Part shown: positions 21,335-33,143 of the stretch, one piece after another
Layout of the letters: each line of letters begins with the position of its first letter
Numbering within the stretch: the stretch's first letter is position 1
Assembly: GCA_008704415.1 (NCBI GenBank)
Contig: VXIS01000011.1
Location: 62,001-126,000, forward strand
Length of the DNA: 64,000 nucleotides
Direction of reading: 5' to 3'
Source of the DNA: Sphaerosporella brunnea
Taxonomy: Eukaryota; Ascomycota; Pezizomycetes; Pezizales; Pyronemataceae
Translations under genes and position numbers: made by a program
Notes under the pieces: generated by a model
The model's database searches: none
What the model saw: only the letters and a program-made list of their open reading frames with translations
Told to the model about the DNA's origin: nothing

Positions 21335-21886
21335 ATATTCGACGATTAAACGAATTGGATCGACCTTTATAGATCATTCCAAATGACACGATTGTAACGA
21401 CGAAAATAGATGGGAACTTGGTAATTTTCTTTTTTGCTGGGGAATATCCGAACCTGGCCTTGTTCTTCTCATTTGGTTGATCTTTCGGGGAGTGAATCAG
21501 TAGACGACCAAGCTCGAAAGGCTTTGTTTTCTTTTCGCATTCCTGTCATGCCATTGTTGGGAAGGAGTTTGCCGCGTTCTTGCTTCTCAGTTTTTCGATT
21601 CTTGTAACATGCGCAGGTGCTCTAGGGGACTACATAGCTACTGATTTAATTGCCAGTCAGGAATGAGAAGAACATTTCTGGCTTTGATTATATTATGCAT
21701 CGAGTAGCTACCGAGCGCAAAAAAGTGGTATTCAACGAACACACTTTCCACATCCCTTTCTCCGTCTGAAGATTTCATGCAAAAAATACAGCCAATAAGA
21801 GCATCAGACATTGTAGTGGAATCATTCCAAGCCAATCAGTGTTCTTGCGTGCAAACAGCGACGCGAATCCGCAACAGCCTCTACAA
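21335..21886. other. Convergent 3' intergenic region
   Basis: This separates the 3' ends of the RRM gene and the dienoyl-CoA reductase gene. It is AT-rich with T-tracts suited to polyadenylation. No further gene is seen. Confidence 0.5.
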
Positions 21887-22835
21887 TCACAATTTACTCT
21901 CCCCCTTCTTACCCTTCATGCCCCTGACGCCCTCGATCACGGTCCCATCGAGCAACACGTCGGGGTATTCTCCCAAGCTGCCCTGTCTGTGCCATGCTCC
22001 GCCGTCGACAACGATGATGTCACCGTTGACATAGCTGCCGGCCTCGCTGAACAGAAATATAGTCGCATCGGCGATGTTGTATGCCTCGCCCAGTCGTTGC
22101 AACGGCGTAGATTTGCGCACTGCCTCCATGTACGATTCCGTCGCAAGACGGGATATGCCTTCGGTGCCTGCGATCGGGCCGGGGGCGACAACCTACACAC
22201 ATCAGCCCGTCTTCCCTTACTCTCTCCCCGTTACAACATACATTACTGGTAATGCCCAAGGGTCCCAACTCCACCGCCAACACACGGCTGAGCGCGTCCA
22301 CCGCTGCCTTTGCGGCGGAAACATGGATCTGGAAAGGACTACCGGTGTAGTGCAGCGTAGCGCTCACGAATAAGATCCGTCCTTTGCTCCACTTCAAATA
22401 CGGCAGACACGCTTTGACGATGTTGTAGCTCCCCAGAACGTCGATATCCATAACCGACTTGAAAGCGTTGGTTGACAGCTGCTCCACGCTGGCCAAAAAG
22501 TTTCCAGCCGCACCGGCGATCAGGAAGTCGATGCGTCCCAGCTCCTTTACGGTTTGTTCGGCGGCCGCGATCAGCGAGGAGGCATCGCGGACGTCGCAGG
22601 AGATTCCGAGGACGCGTGCGCCGGGGCGTAGGGTCGCGAGCTGGGAGGCTACCTCCGAGGTGTGCGCTGCGCGTCGACCGAGAATCGCCGCGTTGGCCCC
22701 GAGCTTTATCAGTGCCGCTACTTGCACGGAACAGATTGTTCCTGCTCCGCCGGTGCAAAGCACGACTTTGTCGGCGAAGAGGTTGGGAGACCACACTGAG
22801 GAGTGAGTTTTGGCGAAGAAGGCGGGGGGCGACAT
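21887..22835 (-). CDS. SPS19: Peroxisomal 2,4-dienoyl-CoA reductase
   Basis: Two exons, 22242-22835 and 21887-22192 (49-nt intron), 299 residues. A short-chain dehydrogenase: the cofactor loop is CTGGAGTIC near residue 27, with NADPH-type GRR after it, AGAAGNF in place of the NNAG motif, and SATLHYTG...SAAKAAVDAL with the catalytic Lys. APGPIAGTEG is characteristic of dienoyl-CoA reductases rather than other SDRs. The C-terminus is SKL, a perfect PTS1 signal, so it acts in peroxisomes on unsaturated fatty acids at even double bonds. The loop has Thr-Ile-Cys where Gly-Ile-Gly is usual. The start at 22835 (ACCACCATG) gives the usual family length; the frame is open a little further upstream. 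Confidence 0.93.
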
Positions 22836-23232
22836 GGTGGTGCGGAGGTGTTGCGGAGGTGCTGCGAGAGCTGTGCAAGGGGGGATGTTATCTAAAACGC
22901 CGGTTGAGGTGAGCACGAGCTCGTAGTAACGACAGCGGGCCGAGGCATCGGCTGAGTAGTGTTGAGTGGTAAGCGCTATGTACTATTATACATATGTGGG
23001 GAGGAGCCGCGGTCGGCTGGGGGAATCGTGGGCCGGAGAGGAGGAGCAAGCGGCGGGCGTGAGGTTGCATACCATCTCGCTTCTCGTTTGTGCGAGGGGC
23101 ATGGATGGACGGACGGATGGCATGATCACTAAAACGCGGGGGCGGTGGTGTCCCGCAGGCTAAGCTTGCTTCCTTTCCCACCAGTCCCTTGTCTCTCCGT
23201 CACGGTATCACGTTTACCATACCACTACCACA
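22836..23232. promoter_or_regulatory. Divergent promoter, SPS19-like / ATG33-like
   Basis: A 400-bp region shared by two divergent genes. No oleate-response element was identified by eye. A TATTATACATA stretch near 22984-22994 is the only TATA-like element. Confidence 0.4.
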
Positions 23233-23836
23233 ATGAACCGACTGCTCGTAGCCCTTAAGATCGGCGGCACCGCCTCCCTCGGGATCCTCACCGGCGTCCA
23301 CCTTAACTTCTCCCTCGAAACGCTGCGGGCGATCACGGCGCTTCCCTCTGCTGGTATCTTCTGTGTCCATTTCCGTCGACGTCATAGCGGTCACTAACCG
23401 CATCCCACAGCACAAGCTCAGAAAGCTTTCACTATCGCGTTGGGACTCCTCCGCTCTACTGTGCGCACTCTCGAGATCGCAGCTACGGCTAGCTTGGCGA
23501 CTGCGTGGCTGCTCGCCCCGAAACATGGAAAACACCCGTACCTGTGGTTTGCTTCCGTGCCGGTGGTGCTCAGTGTCGGCATTGAACGCCTGCGACTGGC
23601 GGGAGTCGAGTATGGAATTATGAGTACGCCTACTTCTACTTCTAACGAGGTCGAGGTTAATGGAGAAGTGAGTTTGTTCCCCTATCCGGAACGGAAGGGT
23701 GCGGCGCTGATTGCGGTGATGCTAGGTGGTCCGGAAGGGGGTTGATGATTGGCGGAGGTGGGGATTGATCAGGGGAGGCATCATCGGCAGTGGCTTCTTG
23801 CTGGCGCTTGTGGGGCTGTATGGAGATTTTGCGTAG
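23233..23836 (+). CDS. Atg33-like small membrane protein (putative mitophagy factor)
   Basis: Three exons, 23233-23353, 23411-23667, 23726-23836, 162 residues. The chain starts MNRLLVALKIGGTASLGILTG and has four hydrophobic stretches: the N-terminus, an alanine-rich stretch (EIAATASLATAWLLA), YLWFASVPVVLSVG, and the C-terminal GSGFLLALVGLYGDFA. This order, with a polar NGE.VRKGVDDW segment before the last helix, is how I remember fungal Atg33-type proteins, mitochondrial outer-membrane proteins linked to selective mitophagy in yeast. Similarity in this family is weak, so the assignment is tentative while the gene model is solid (both splice junctions keep frame and the hydrophobic pattern). 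Confidence 0.7.
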
Positions 23837-24110
23837 GCCATCATTTGGCGGCGGCGGCGGTGACTGTGACGACGAGGGGCTGTATGATAGGATGGTGACG
23901 ATCTGGCTAATGATATGCTTTTCTGTTCCAGCACTGGGTGGTGAGGAGTGTTGATCCCGCGAGGAGAGAGCCTAGACCCCTGTAGGCAAGGTTAGGTTTC
24001 TGCATTTATTACCTGCCACCGCAACTTGTCCCCAGAGCACCCCGAATCCTCCGCCCACGGCTCGCTCTTGAAGCTACAGTCATCCCCTTCCTTACAACGT
24101 CGTCGCGACA

Positions 24111-25404
24111 ATGAGCAAGTCTTGGGAGATCGACCCGGACACGCGCCGCAAGGTTTGTGCGAACACACACCTGCCCCGGAAACATTTCGTGCTCACACAA
24201 CGGCATCATAGCTCCTCGAGATTCAGAAGCGCGACGGTAACAATGCGTGTTGCGACTGCGGCGCTCCAGCACCTCAATGGGCCAGTCCCAAGTTCGGAGT
24301 TCGTCTCTCCTCCAATGGCTTCCCGCCGGAGCTGACACCGGGTAGATCTTTATCTGCCTCACCTGCGCCGGAGTGCACCGGTAGTCACCCTCTGCCACCC
24401 CTTTATCTCTCCAGGCTGACGCAAATGACGAAAAACAAAGAGGGTTGGGGGTCCACATCTCCTTCGTACGTTCGGTGACAATGGACGCATTCAAGAACGA
24501 GGAGATAATACGTATGGAAAAGGGGGGCAATAAGAAGTGTCAAGAATTCTTTGAGAAGTCGCCCGAGTTCCATGATGCTATGACGATCGGAGAAAGATAC
24601 TCTTCCGAGTTCGCGGAGGACTATAAAGAGAAGGTCTCCCGCCCTCCACCTCCGGCAACTACTCTGTATATTTGCTAACGGCGGAGGGAGCGATAGTTGA
24701 CCGCCGACGTCGAAGGCAAACCCTGGACCAAGACCCCTCGCGCCCTAAAACCAAAACCAAAATCCGCCCCCACCGCCTCCGCTACCCCGCGCTCAAACAC
24801 TCCCCTCTCCAGCAACGCTTCACAAAAAGAACGCAACGAAGCGTACTTTGCGCGGCTAGGCTCTGCAAATGAGAGTCGACCTGACCATGTCCCACCCAGC
24901 CAGGGCGGTAAATACACCGGCTTCGGCTCCACGCCTCCGCCCGGCTCCTCTAATGGGGGATCTGCGCTAGAAGATCTCACACGAGACCCGGTGGCCGCAT
25001 TAACAAAAGGATGGGGCTTCTTCACCTCCCAGGCCACCCGCGCTGCGCAGATCGCAAATGAACAGGTCCTCAAACCTACCGCCGCAAAGCTCGCGGAGGC
25101 GGATCTGTCGAAAACTGCCGGATATGTACAGGGCGTCGGAAGACTGGGCTATGAGAATTTTAGTAAGTTTGTGGAAGGGCCTAACGCCACGGGAAGAAGT
25201 AGGGTAGAACCTGAGAATAAGGACTTTTGGGAGAGCTTCGGTGAACCTGCCGCTGCCACTACCGCGCCGCCGAAACCAAGTGCCCTCGGCACTAGTGCGG
25301 TTAAGAAACCGACAGGCTATAGTAGCGCTAACATTGCGAATGCGGTGGCCCCGGCGAAGAAGGAGGATGACGACTGGGGGAACGACGATTGGGATAAGTT
25401 TTGA
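24111..25404 (+). CDS. GCS1: ADP-ribosylation factor GTPase-activating protein (ArfGAP1/Gcs1 type)
   Basis: Five exons: 24111-24152, 24212-24298, 24346-24380, 24441-24633, 24697-25404, giving 354 residues. The N-terminal ArfGAP domain has the C-x2-C-x16-C-x2-C zinc finger (Cys27, 30, 47, 50) and the arginine finger Arg55 in GVHRGLGVHISFVRS. The C-terminal half holds membrane-curvature-sensor-like amphipathic stretches (GWGFFTSQATRAAQ and LGYENFSKFVEG) and ends in a DDDWGNDDWDKF-type acidic or aromatic tail seen in Gcs1/ArfGAP1. It stimulates GTP hydrolysis by Arf1 in COPI traffic at the Golgi. One intron is only 47 nt. Exon 5 begins with TTG (Leu), so the Met-less start there is just the splice boundary. 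Confidence 0.95.
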
Positions 25405-26170
25405 TTACATATAGGCGGGGGAGTGGGAGCAAGGAGGGTGTGGGAAGAGTGTATAGATGGCTTGCTTTGATTGATTCAAATTATGTCATTGTCAACTCTA
25501 GCGGAATCTTGTTTGGTTTTCTTTATTGCCCCGGAATTGAATTATACTTCACATTCACATGGAAACAAGTACATGTACTTAAAGTCGTTCCAGCTGCTGT
25601 CGGTGAATATCAATTGTGACGAATTGTGGGTTTGGGGAATTGGAGAGTGTCACTACTAGCATTGCAGCCTCATCGTCCGCGCAACCATGGAGTTCCGAGG
25701 CGGCGGCGGAATTAAGCGAGTGATATATTATGAGCGAAATGCAGAGTACGAGCAGTCGTGGCGCTTGTGGTGGATGGTCGCAAGCTCAGGGTTGATGGAA
25801 GGGTCGAGTTGCATCTGAAGTGGCGGGACAAAATGTGACAGGGGGGTTTGGGTTGCTTTCACTTCCTTCCAACTGCAAACCTCAACCTGTCACGCCGTCA
25901 CCTTCAATCCCACAATCCGTTATATACTTAGTTAAAGCAGAAACTCAATTGCATTCGATCAAGCAGTCCACGTCCCTAGAACCCTCTCAACTGCCCGCTA
26001 GAGGTGAGCAGCCAAAGCTACTCTCCCAGAGTCCAGACACCCCGGACACCTTGAGGGAACCGTGGCCTTTTCAGATACTGACAAGATATCTTTCTTCCAG
26101 CAACGCCCCAAAGAAATTGCTCAATTTCTAACCCGCACCGCGATCTATCAAACGGCCCTTTACCTACAAC
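25405..26170. other. Intergenic region, promoter side of Tudor-SN
   Basis: 3' flank of the ArfGAP gene followed by the upstream region of the Tudor-SN gene. A TATATACTTA element lies near 25921-25930. A leader intron is possible (CAGATACTGACAAG...TTCCAG ending near 26100). No separate gene is recognised. Confidence 0.4.
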
Positions 26171-29046
26171 ATGGCTATCGTCGCTATCGTCAAGTCGGTG
26201 GTACGTGTCTCTTAGTGGTGCGGTGGAACGGTGCTGAAGTTGTGAATAGCTCTCAGGCGACACAATCGTCCTCAAGTCTACTAAGTCTGGCGCCGAGAAG
26301 ACACTGACCTTGCCCTACGTTTCCGCACCGCGCATGCGTCGTGAAGGCGAAGAAGTATGATCGCTTGTCCTTCGCTTAAAGCTATTCCCTTGAGCTTGCC
26401 CGTCGTAGACGACGAAGCTAATTCCTGCTATTTCCACAGCCGCATGCTTTCGCCTCTCGCGACTTCATCCGTAAGCGTTATGTCGGCAAGGAAGTGCAAT
26501 TCACGATTACGAACTCTGCCACCGGCCGCGAGTACGGATTCATCACTTTGCCCGACGGACGGTCTCTTCTGGAACTTGTGGTCGCCGAAGGTGTTGTCAA
26601 AGTCCGTGATGATGCCGGAAGGCGCGATGACCAAGCCGAGCACGAGCACTTGATCGAGAAGCTTCGCATCTACGAGGACCAAGCCAGGAGTGCCGGCAAG
26701 GGACTCTGGAGCCGCACTGAGGATGGCCAAATTGAAACCAAATACGAGCTTGAATCGCCCAGCCAGTTCTTGGAGGAATACAAGGGAAAGGCGGTCCCTG
26801 GTAATATTTGCGTTCTGCTAATTGAGTTGTGTCAATGCTGATTGAGAACAGCCATCGTTGAGCGAGTCATCTCTGGTGACAGATTTGCTGTCCGCATGAT
26901 CCTTGAGCCCAAGTTCCATCAGCAGCTTCTTCTTCTGCTCGCAGGTGTCCGGACGCCACAATCTACTCGCGTCGACACGAACCAACTCGTCCATCCTGGA
27001 GAAGAGTTCGGTGATGAGGCCAAAGATTATGTCGAGAGCCGCCTGCTTCAGCGCACCGTCCACATTGGCCTACTTGGTACAACCCCGCAGGGATTATTGA
27101 TCGGCTCCATAGTCCACCCCGCTGGTAACATTGCAGAGCTTCTACTTTCTCGTGGCTATGCACGATGCGTGGATTTCCATAGCAGCTTCCTCGGTCCGGC
27201 TATGGGTGGACTCCGTGACGCCGAAAAGCACGCGAAGGACAACCAACTGCGGATCTTCAAGGCTCATCAGGTCAAGCCGAAGGACAGTAACAGTGATTTC
27301 GATGCAGTGGTGTCTCGCGTAATGAGCGCGGATACTATTTTTGTGCGAAACAAGGCTGGTGTTGAAAGGAAGCTCAATCTCTCCAGCATCAGACAGCCCA
27401 AGTGAGACTTTCGAAGCCCTCTTATTTAGTGATTGAAGCCTAATCTGTTAAATAGGCCTTCTGACCCTGCTCAGGCACCTTTTCTGGCTGACTCCAAAGA
27501 ATTCCTAAGAAAGAAGGTGATCGGCAAGCACGTGCATGTTCACATTGACGGAAAGCGACCTGCGCAAGATGGATATGAGGAGAAGGAGATGGCCACTGTG
27601 ACCCTTGGTGACAAGAACATCGCTCTTCTCCTAGTGGAGGCCGGATACGCGTTTGTCATCCGTCACAGGCAAGGTGATGAGGATCGTTCCCCCATCTGGG
27701 ACTCTCTTGCTGCAGCCGAGGAAGTTGCCAAGAAAGAACAAAAGGGAATGTACTCTCCCAAGACCCCGCAGACTGCCAAGATGGTCGAGGCCTCTGAGAC
27801 CCTGCAAAAGGCGAAGACTTATCTGTCTTTCCTTCAGCGTCAGAAGAGAGTCCCTGCAATCGTGGATTTCGTTACCTCTGGCTCGCGGTTCAAGGTTATT
27901 ATCCCCAAGGAGAACGCCCGGCTTACTTTCATCCTGAGCGGAATCAAGTGCCCGCGGACTGCGCGAAACCCTTCTGAGCAGTCCGAGCCCTTCGGCCCCG
28001 AGGCTCTGGAGTACACATCGAGAAAGTGCATGCAGCGCAACGTTGAGATTGACGTTGAGGACATCGACCGTGTTGGTGGTTTTATCGGCACGATGTACGT
28101 CAACCGTGAGAACGTGACTCGTGGATTGGTCGAGGAGGGACTTGCCAGCGTGCATGTCTACTCCGCCGAGAAGAGCGGCCACGCCACTGAGCTCCTGGGC
28201 GCTGAGAACCGGGCCAAGAGCGCGCGCAAGGGCATGTGGCACGACTGGAGCCCCGAGAAGGAGGCAGCCGAGCAAGCGGCCGACTACACTTCCGTTAGCG
28301 CCGATAGCAAGGCTGAGACCATTGAGCGCCGCACCGACTACCGCGACGTTGTCATCTCGCACTGTGAAGCCAACGGAAGCCTTCGTCTGCAGATGGTTGG
28401 TCCCGGCACCGCCGCTCTTGAGGATCTCATGTCGGCCTTCCGCCAATTCCATGTGCAGCCTGCCAACAACAAGCCGATTGAGGGCCCTCCTAAGGTTGGT
28501 GAGTATGTTGCCGCACGCTTCACCGAGGACGACACCTTCTACCGCGCTCGTATTCGCCACGTCGACCGTCTCGCCAAGGAAGCCGAGGTCTTCTACATCG
28601 ACTTTGGCAACTCGGAGAAGATCCCTTGGTCGCGCATACGGCCGCTCACCCAGCCCCAATTCTCGACGGAGCGACTCAAGCCACAGGCCACCGACGCCAC
28701 CTGGAGTTTCATCAAGTTCCCCACCGAACAGATGTGGGCCGATGAGGCACATGACATGGTCATTAGCATTTCTGGTGGCCGTCCCCTTGTTGCTCACGTC
28801 GACCACATCCGCCCCGATGGCCAGCTGATGGTGAGCTTGTATGAGCCCGAGAGCACTGATAACAACAAGGCTGGTCTCAACCACGAGCTCGTCGCCGAGG
28901 GCTTGGCTTACATCCCCAAGCTTGACCCTGCGCTCCGCAAGGCTTACGCAGATAAGATTGAGGTTCTGGAGCGAGCTCAGCAGGAAGCCAAGTCCCAGAG
29001 GCTGGGCATGTGGAAGTATGGAGACTCGACTCCTGATGACGAGTAA
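26171..29046 (+). CDS. SND1: Tudor-SN (staphylococcal nuclease domain protein 1)
   Basis: Five exons: 26171-26200, 26250-26354, 26440-26800, 26852-27401, 27456-29046, giving 878 residues (human SND1 is 910). Four SNase-like repeats are visible, each with VKSVLSGDTIVL-type starts (VERVISGDRFAVRM, VSRVMSADTIFV, VDFVTSGSRFKVI) and G.A...-GLGMW-type ends (SAGKGLWSR, SARKGMWHD). A Tudor domain follows near residues 697-745 (YVAARFTEDDTFYRARI, YIDFGNSEKIPW) and a partial fifth SN fold closes the protein (QRLGMWKYGD). The Tudor aromatic cage residues look intact. The family works in RNA processing, splicing and RNP granules. Codon use is C/G-ending. A long antisense open frame mirrors exon 5 but is a by-product of this codon use. 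Confidence 0.97.
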
Positions 29047-29816
29047 ACAATAGACATAAACCACCAGGAAAATTAAAGTAATCGTTTTTTTTTGTTTTTT
29101 TTTAAATTTTTTATCATATATTTCCAATCGCAACTGTATGATGAAGGGATATCATATATACTAAATAATCTGTACCTGTACAGCATTTTCTCTCTTTTTC
29201 TTTTTTTCTGTTTCTTGCTCTTCTGTTAGGGATCTTGGGACGGGTGGCGTGGGAATGGCGTTTCAAAATACCACTGGGGATTTTATCTTTGACCTTTGGC
29301 TAGCAGTTGCGAGCAGTTCAGACCGGTGAAGTGATGTTTATGTGTTTGGCCCTGCTTGGAATTTGGGGGGTGATTGATTTCCGGTGAGTATAGTAGAGAC
29401 TGTAGATGCTTATTGGGAGGAGGAGGAGGGAAGATTGTTATTCATTTCATTGGAAGATTTTGTAGCTGAGCTCTATTCGTAGCTCCCACTCGATGCCAGC
29501 CAACCGTTGCACGGGAGAACATGTAGTACCTGACTTTCGAGAAAGCTCGGAAGCCTGCCTACCCAAATATGTACATAGCACCTGTGGGGCTCTGGACTCT
29601 GCCAGCTGGATTTGGGCCGCTCAATTACTGAAGTTGCATTGCCCGAGTGTCAAGAAGATTGCCAGTCGACACGAAGTGAAGCAAACCCTCGAGATGCACT
29701 CTTTTTTTTTTTGAATTGATTCTCCATCATATCTCCATTCACCTATGCCATACATTACAGACAGACAAAGGATATCCTGCAAGAAAGAGAATTCCGCAGC
29801 CCTTTGTTGTCGGTGT
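29047..29816. other. Convergent 3' intergenic region
   Basis: The 3' flanks of Tudor-SN and SOD1. Rich in T runs (29083-29101, 29191-29210, 29702-29712). No gene is recognised. Confidence 0.5.
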
Positions 29817-30773
29817 TTAGTTGGTGATACCGATGACACCTAATACCACAAATCAGCCCAGCCCGACGCAGGTGGTAGTACCAAGCACGAATAAAATGGA
29901 AACTTACCGCAAGCAGGGCGGAGACCGGCGTTACCGGTGGTGGCAGAGAGCTCGTGGCCACCCTTTCCGAGGTCATCAGTGCCAGCGTGGACGACGACGG
30001 TGCGCTTCGAAAACCCATTAGCCATGCCATCTTTCCAGGATGGAGAGGGGGGGGGGGGGGCTCACTCCGAGAACACTGTGGGGGCCAATCAGCTTGACAA
30101 GGCTGTCCTCGATGCGGCCCTTGGCAACACCCTGGGCGTCGGTCTTGATGTTTCCCAGGTCACCGACGTGGCGGACATCGTCGGAGGGCGCACCGTGCGT
30201 CTTGCCGAAGGGGTTGAAGTGCGGGCCCGCAGAAGTGCAGCCGTTAGTGTTGTCGCCGAACTCGTGGATGTGCATGCCGCGCTCGGCATTGGCGTCCGTG
30301 TGCTGGATCTCGTACTCGATCACGGTGGGCGCGCTCTCGGACTCCTGCGAAAACTTAACGACGCCGGAAACGCCGGCATCACCGCGGACGACAGCAACTG
30401 TGCATGCGTGTGGTTAGCACCACCACCACCAATGCGGTTGCAGGAGGGAATCAATGCAGAGAGTGCTGCTGCTGCTGCTGCTGCAAGGCGGGAATGCAAT
30501 ATGATGACGACGGCACACGGGAGATCGGAGTGCCAGCAAGGTGTTCAGCAAGCAAGCAATCTGCAGCCGCGCATGGAACGAACGAACCAGTGGCGAGAGA
30601 GGGGGCGGGCTGCGGCATAAAACCCCCGCCATCTGCCCTTTGGCGTATCCTCGACTCTCGCCCCTCCAGCACCTCCCCTCCGGGCCCTCCCACCGGCAGA
30701 TCTCTCGGGCCGCAAGCGAGCAAGCGAGCGAGCGAAAGGGCAAACGGCAAACGGACTCACCAGCTTTGGCCAT
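29817..30773 (-). CDS. SOD1: Cytosolic Cu/Zn superoxide dismutase
   Basis: Four exons: 30761-30773, 30066-30397, 29908-30004, 29817-29839, giving 154 residues. Copper and zinc ligands are all present: [29 protein letters not shown] and [10 protein letters not shown]. The disulfide cysteines occur in NGCTSAG and RPACGVIG, and the active-site Arg lies just before the last Cys. It converts superoxide to oxygen and peroxide in the cytosol. The first exon is just MAKA plus one base and is followed by a 363-nt intron, far longer than the 60-70 nt of the others; it contains a CTG/CAG run and CAGCAG-type repeats. A C homopolymer sits just inside the second intron. Confidence 0.97.
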
Positions 30774-33143
30774 TTTGACGGAGAGTTAGAAAGAAGGTTG
30801 TTAGTGGATTGCTGTTGGTCGATTGGTAGTGGGGTGAGGGATGGTGGTTGAGATGGTTTGAGAGAATTACAGGCAGCGGGGGGTGGGAAGGCAATAAGAA
30901 GTGAGGGGTGGTGGGGGAGCGGAGTGAGTGAGGAACGGACACAGCAGAACCCTTGCTCAGAACGACAGACCTAAGCTGAGTAGGCACAGCACATGGAAGC
31001 TCGCGGAATTCTGCTGTGGACTTGCTCTGCTCTGCTTTGCTTGGTTTGCTTGGTTTGCTTGCTCTGCTTGCGCTGCTTGCGCTGCTGTCATATCCAATTG
31101 CTGATGCTGCTTACACGTCTCGCGGGTCTAGACGTGGCGGCATAGCGGGGATTCGGGCCGGCAGCGTCACCCGTCACCCATCAGCCATCATCCTCCTCTT
31201 CCTCCCGATATCCACAGCTTGAAGAAGCTCCGGAGGGACGAACAAACAAACAAACAAGGACAGCTCTCGCTTTGACACCCAATTGACGCCATCGCCTCTT
31301 TTTCTCTCGCTCGAAGCTTTCTCTTTTTTTTGGTGAGTTCGGGCGGGGATGTGGGGCAGGCATAAGCCTTCGGCGATAAGCCTACGGTACCTACTCTGCT
31401 AGCTATAGAAGTACCTTTCACGTCCTGTGGAAAGTCTGCAAAACAAGCCCGCGATGGAGATATAACTACTAGTCAGAGGACTGCTTGAAAGCAAGCAGAC
31501 CACTCTTCAACTAGAGGGAGTACCGAATGGGCCACAATCAACCCATACAAACTCCAACACAATCCACTGCTTCTCTGCCGCTTCCTGCTGTTCCCATTGT
31601 TCCTGGTTGCGACTGCAAAGGTATTGTGAAGTTTCCTCCTCGCAAGTTTGACGTATTGCTCCTAGTTCCCTCAGTTCACTAACATCCCCGCAGCTTCTCT
31701 CCCACCGACGGAAGCTATTTCCAATCAGCCCACCTGTCGCAGCCCCGATCGTTGACCAACCAGGTCATTGAGTGGTTAACAACCACCTGGCCAGGTGGCT
31801 GTTTGTGCTATAGAACATCGATCTATTCGGCCGACGGGAAGGCCCCCAACGGTGTCCTTGATGGAGTCTCGCAAAAGCATCGGAATACTGAGGAATTCCT
31901 TTTTCAAGGGGGGCAAAACGGTGGTATTCATGTTCATCTGGTTCATAGAGGATGCCAGCCAAGGAAGTGGTATTTATCGGCCGGAAGGAAAAACGAAGTC
32001 TTGTCAAGAAGGATGAAACGTACTGTTGGTGGGTGCTGGCTTGTGAGGCACTGTTTATCTGTTGTCGTCACCTCCGTGTCCGTACTTTGTCATATATCGC
32101 CCACACATCGCAATGTGAACCTATATTTTCTGTACAAACTCCAACACGTGCGTACTCTCCGGAATACGAGAGAAGGCACACTTCAGCAAAGAAATCGGCG
32201 ACAAGCTGGAGTAGGCGGCGAGATCGTATGTACACACTCCTCGCCCTGAGGCAATGCCCACTACGTAAGTGCAATCTCCTGTGTGATCTGTTCAAGCTTG
32301 TTCGATACTGATACCCATTCTTTGTGCTAGCTGTCGAAATGTCTCTATTCCAATAGGTCTCTATCGCCATTGACAGCGCCGTTTCGCCGCTTCGGGTATG
32401 TCGGCAGCTGAAGCGAGGGACTTCCGGTGAGGTCTCTGTCTGGTTCTCGAGCCCATCGTCACTGCAATCGTCAAGATGGACACTGCCGGTGAAGTAAGTG
32501 AGGACTGAGCTGTATTCGGTGCCGTCTCAATGAAATAGAAGCTGAGACGGTCAACCAGAGGATGGTGGAAGGTGCAGCAGATGATTAAAGTCCTGCTTGC
32601 GGAGCACTCCTCGGGGCTGTCTTTGTAGGCGTTGGGGTCATCATTCTGGAGTTCTTGGAGGCGGCGCGCAACAATTGCGATGCTGAGAAGTCGCGCGGGA
32701 AAACAACAAGCGACCGAACGGCAATCCTAAACCTTTCGATCGATCGGGATTTCTGGATTGGACCAGGCCGAGAATTGAGCGGTGGTGGACATGCACATCA
32801 ATCCGGTAAGGAGTCCACATGCACCGAGCACTGTAGAGTAGATGGAAGAAAAAACTCCATATTACGTAGCCACATATGTATAAGATAAAAATCAAAAAAA
32901 AATCAAAAAAAAATCACGGGTTTTGTTCTTTTTTTTTCATACCGTGCCTCTCTTTTGCCTTCTTGCCCTTTCCGAGCGACTTTCAATTTTTTGGGGTTGC
33001 TTGTAAATATAAACAAATCGACGGCAACACGCAAACAAAGAGACACGACGCTTCGTACACGGGTCATCATAAATCATAACGCCGCCCGCCTACTACCACC
33101 ACCACCACCACCACCACCACACCACCGCAGCTCGCCGGCAGAC
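30774..33143. other. Long intergenic region, no gene recognised
   Basis: It starts with the SOD1 promoter. At 31020-31090 there is a degenerate TTGCT/CTGCT pentamer run. From 31527 to about 32310 a plus-strand stretch has splice-like signals and codes for fragments such as NQVIEWLTTTWPGG, but frames break repeatedly and no family is recognised; it may be a decayed gene. At 33092-33123 lies a CAC/CCA microsatellite just downstream of the transaldolase stop. Confidence 0.4.

Noticed and set aside
27631..29133. 500-codon open frame antisense to Tudor-SN exon 5
   Set aside because: It mirrors the C-ending codon bias of the real gene, has a low-complexity start, and shows no domain; Tudor-SN on the plus strand accounts for the region.
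31752..32311. Plus-strand frames as a working gene
   Set aside because: Frames break repeatedly, no domain is recognised, and no consistent exon chain could be built.
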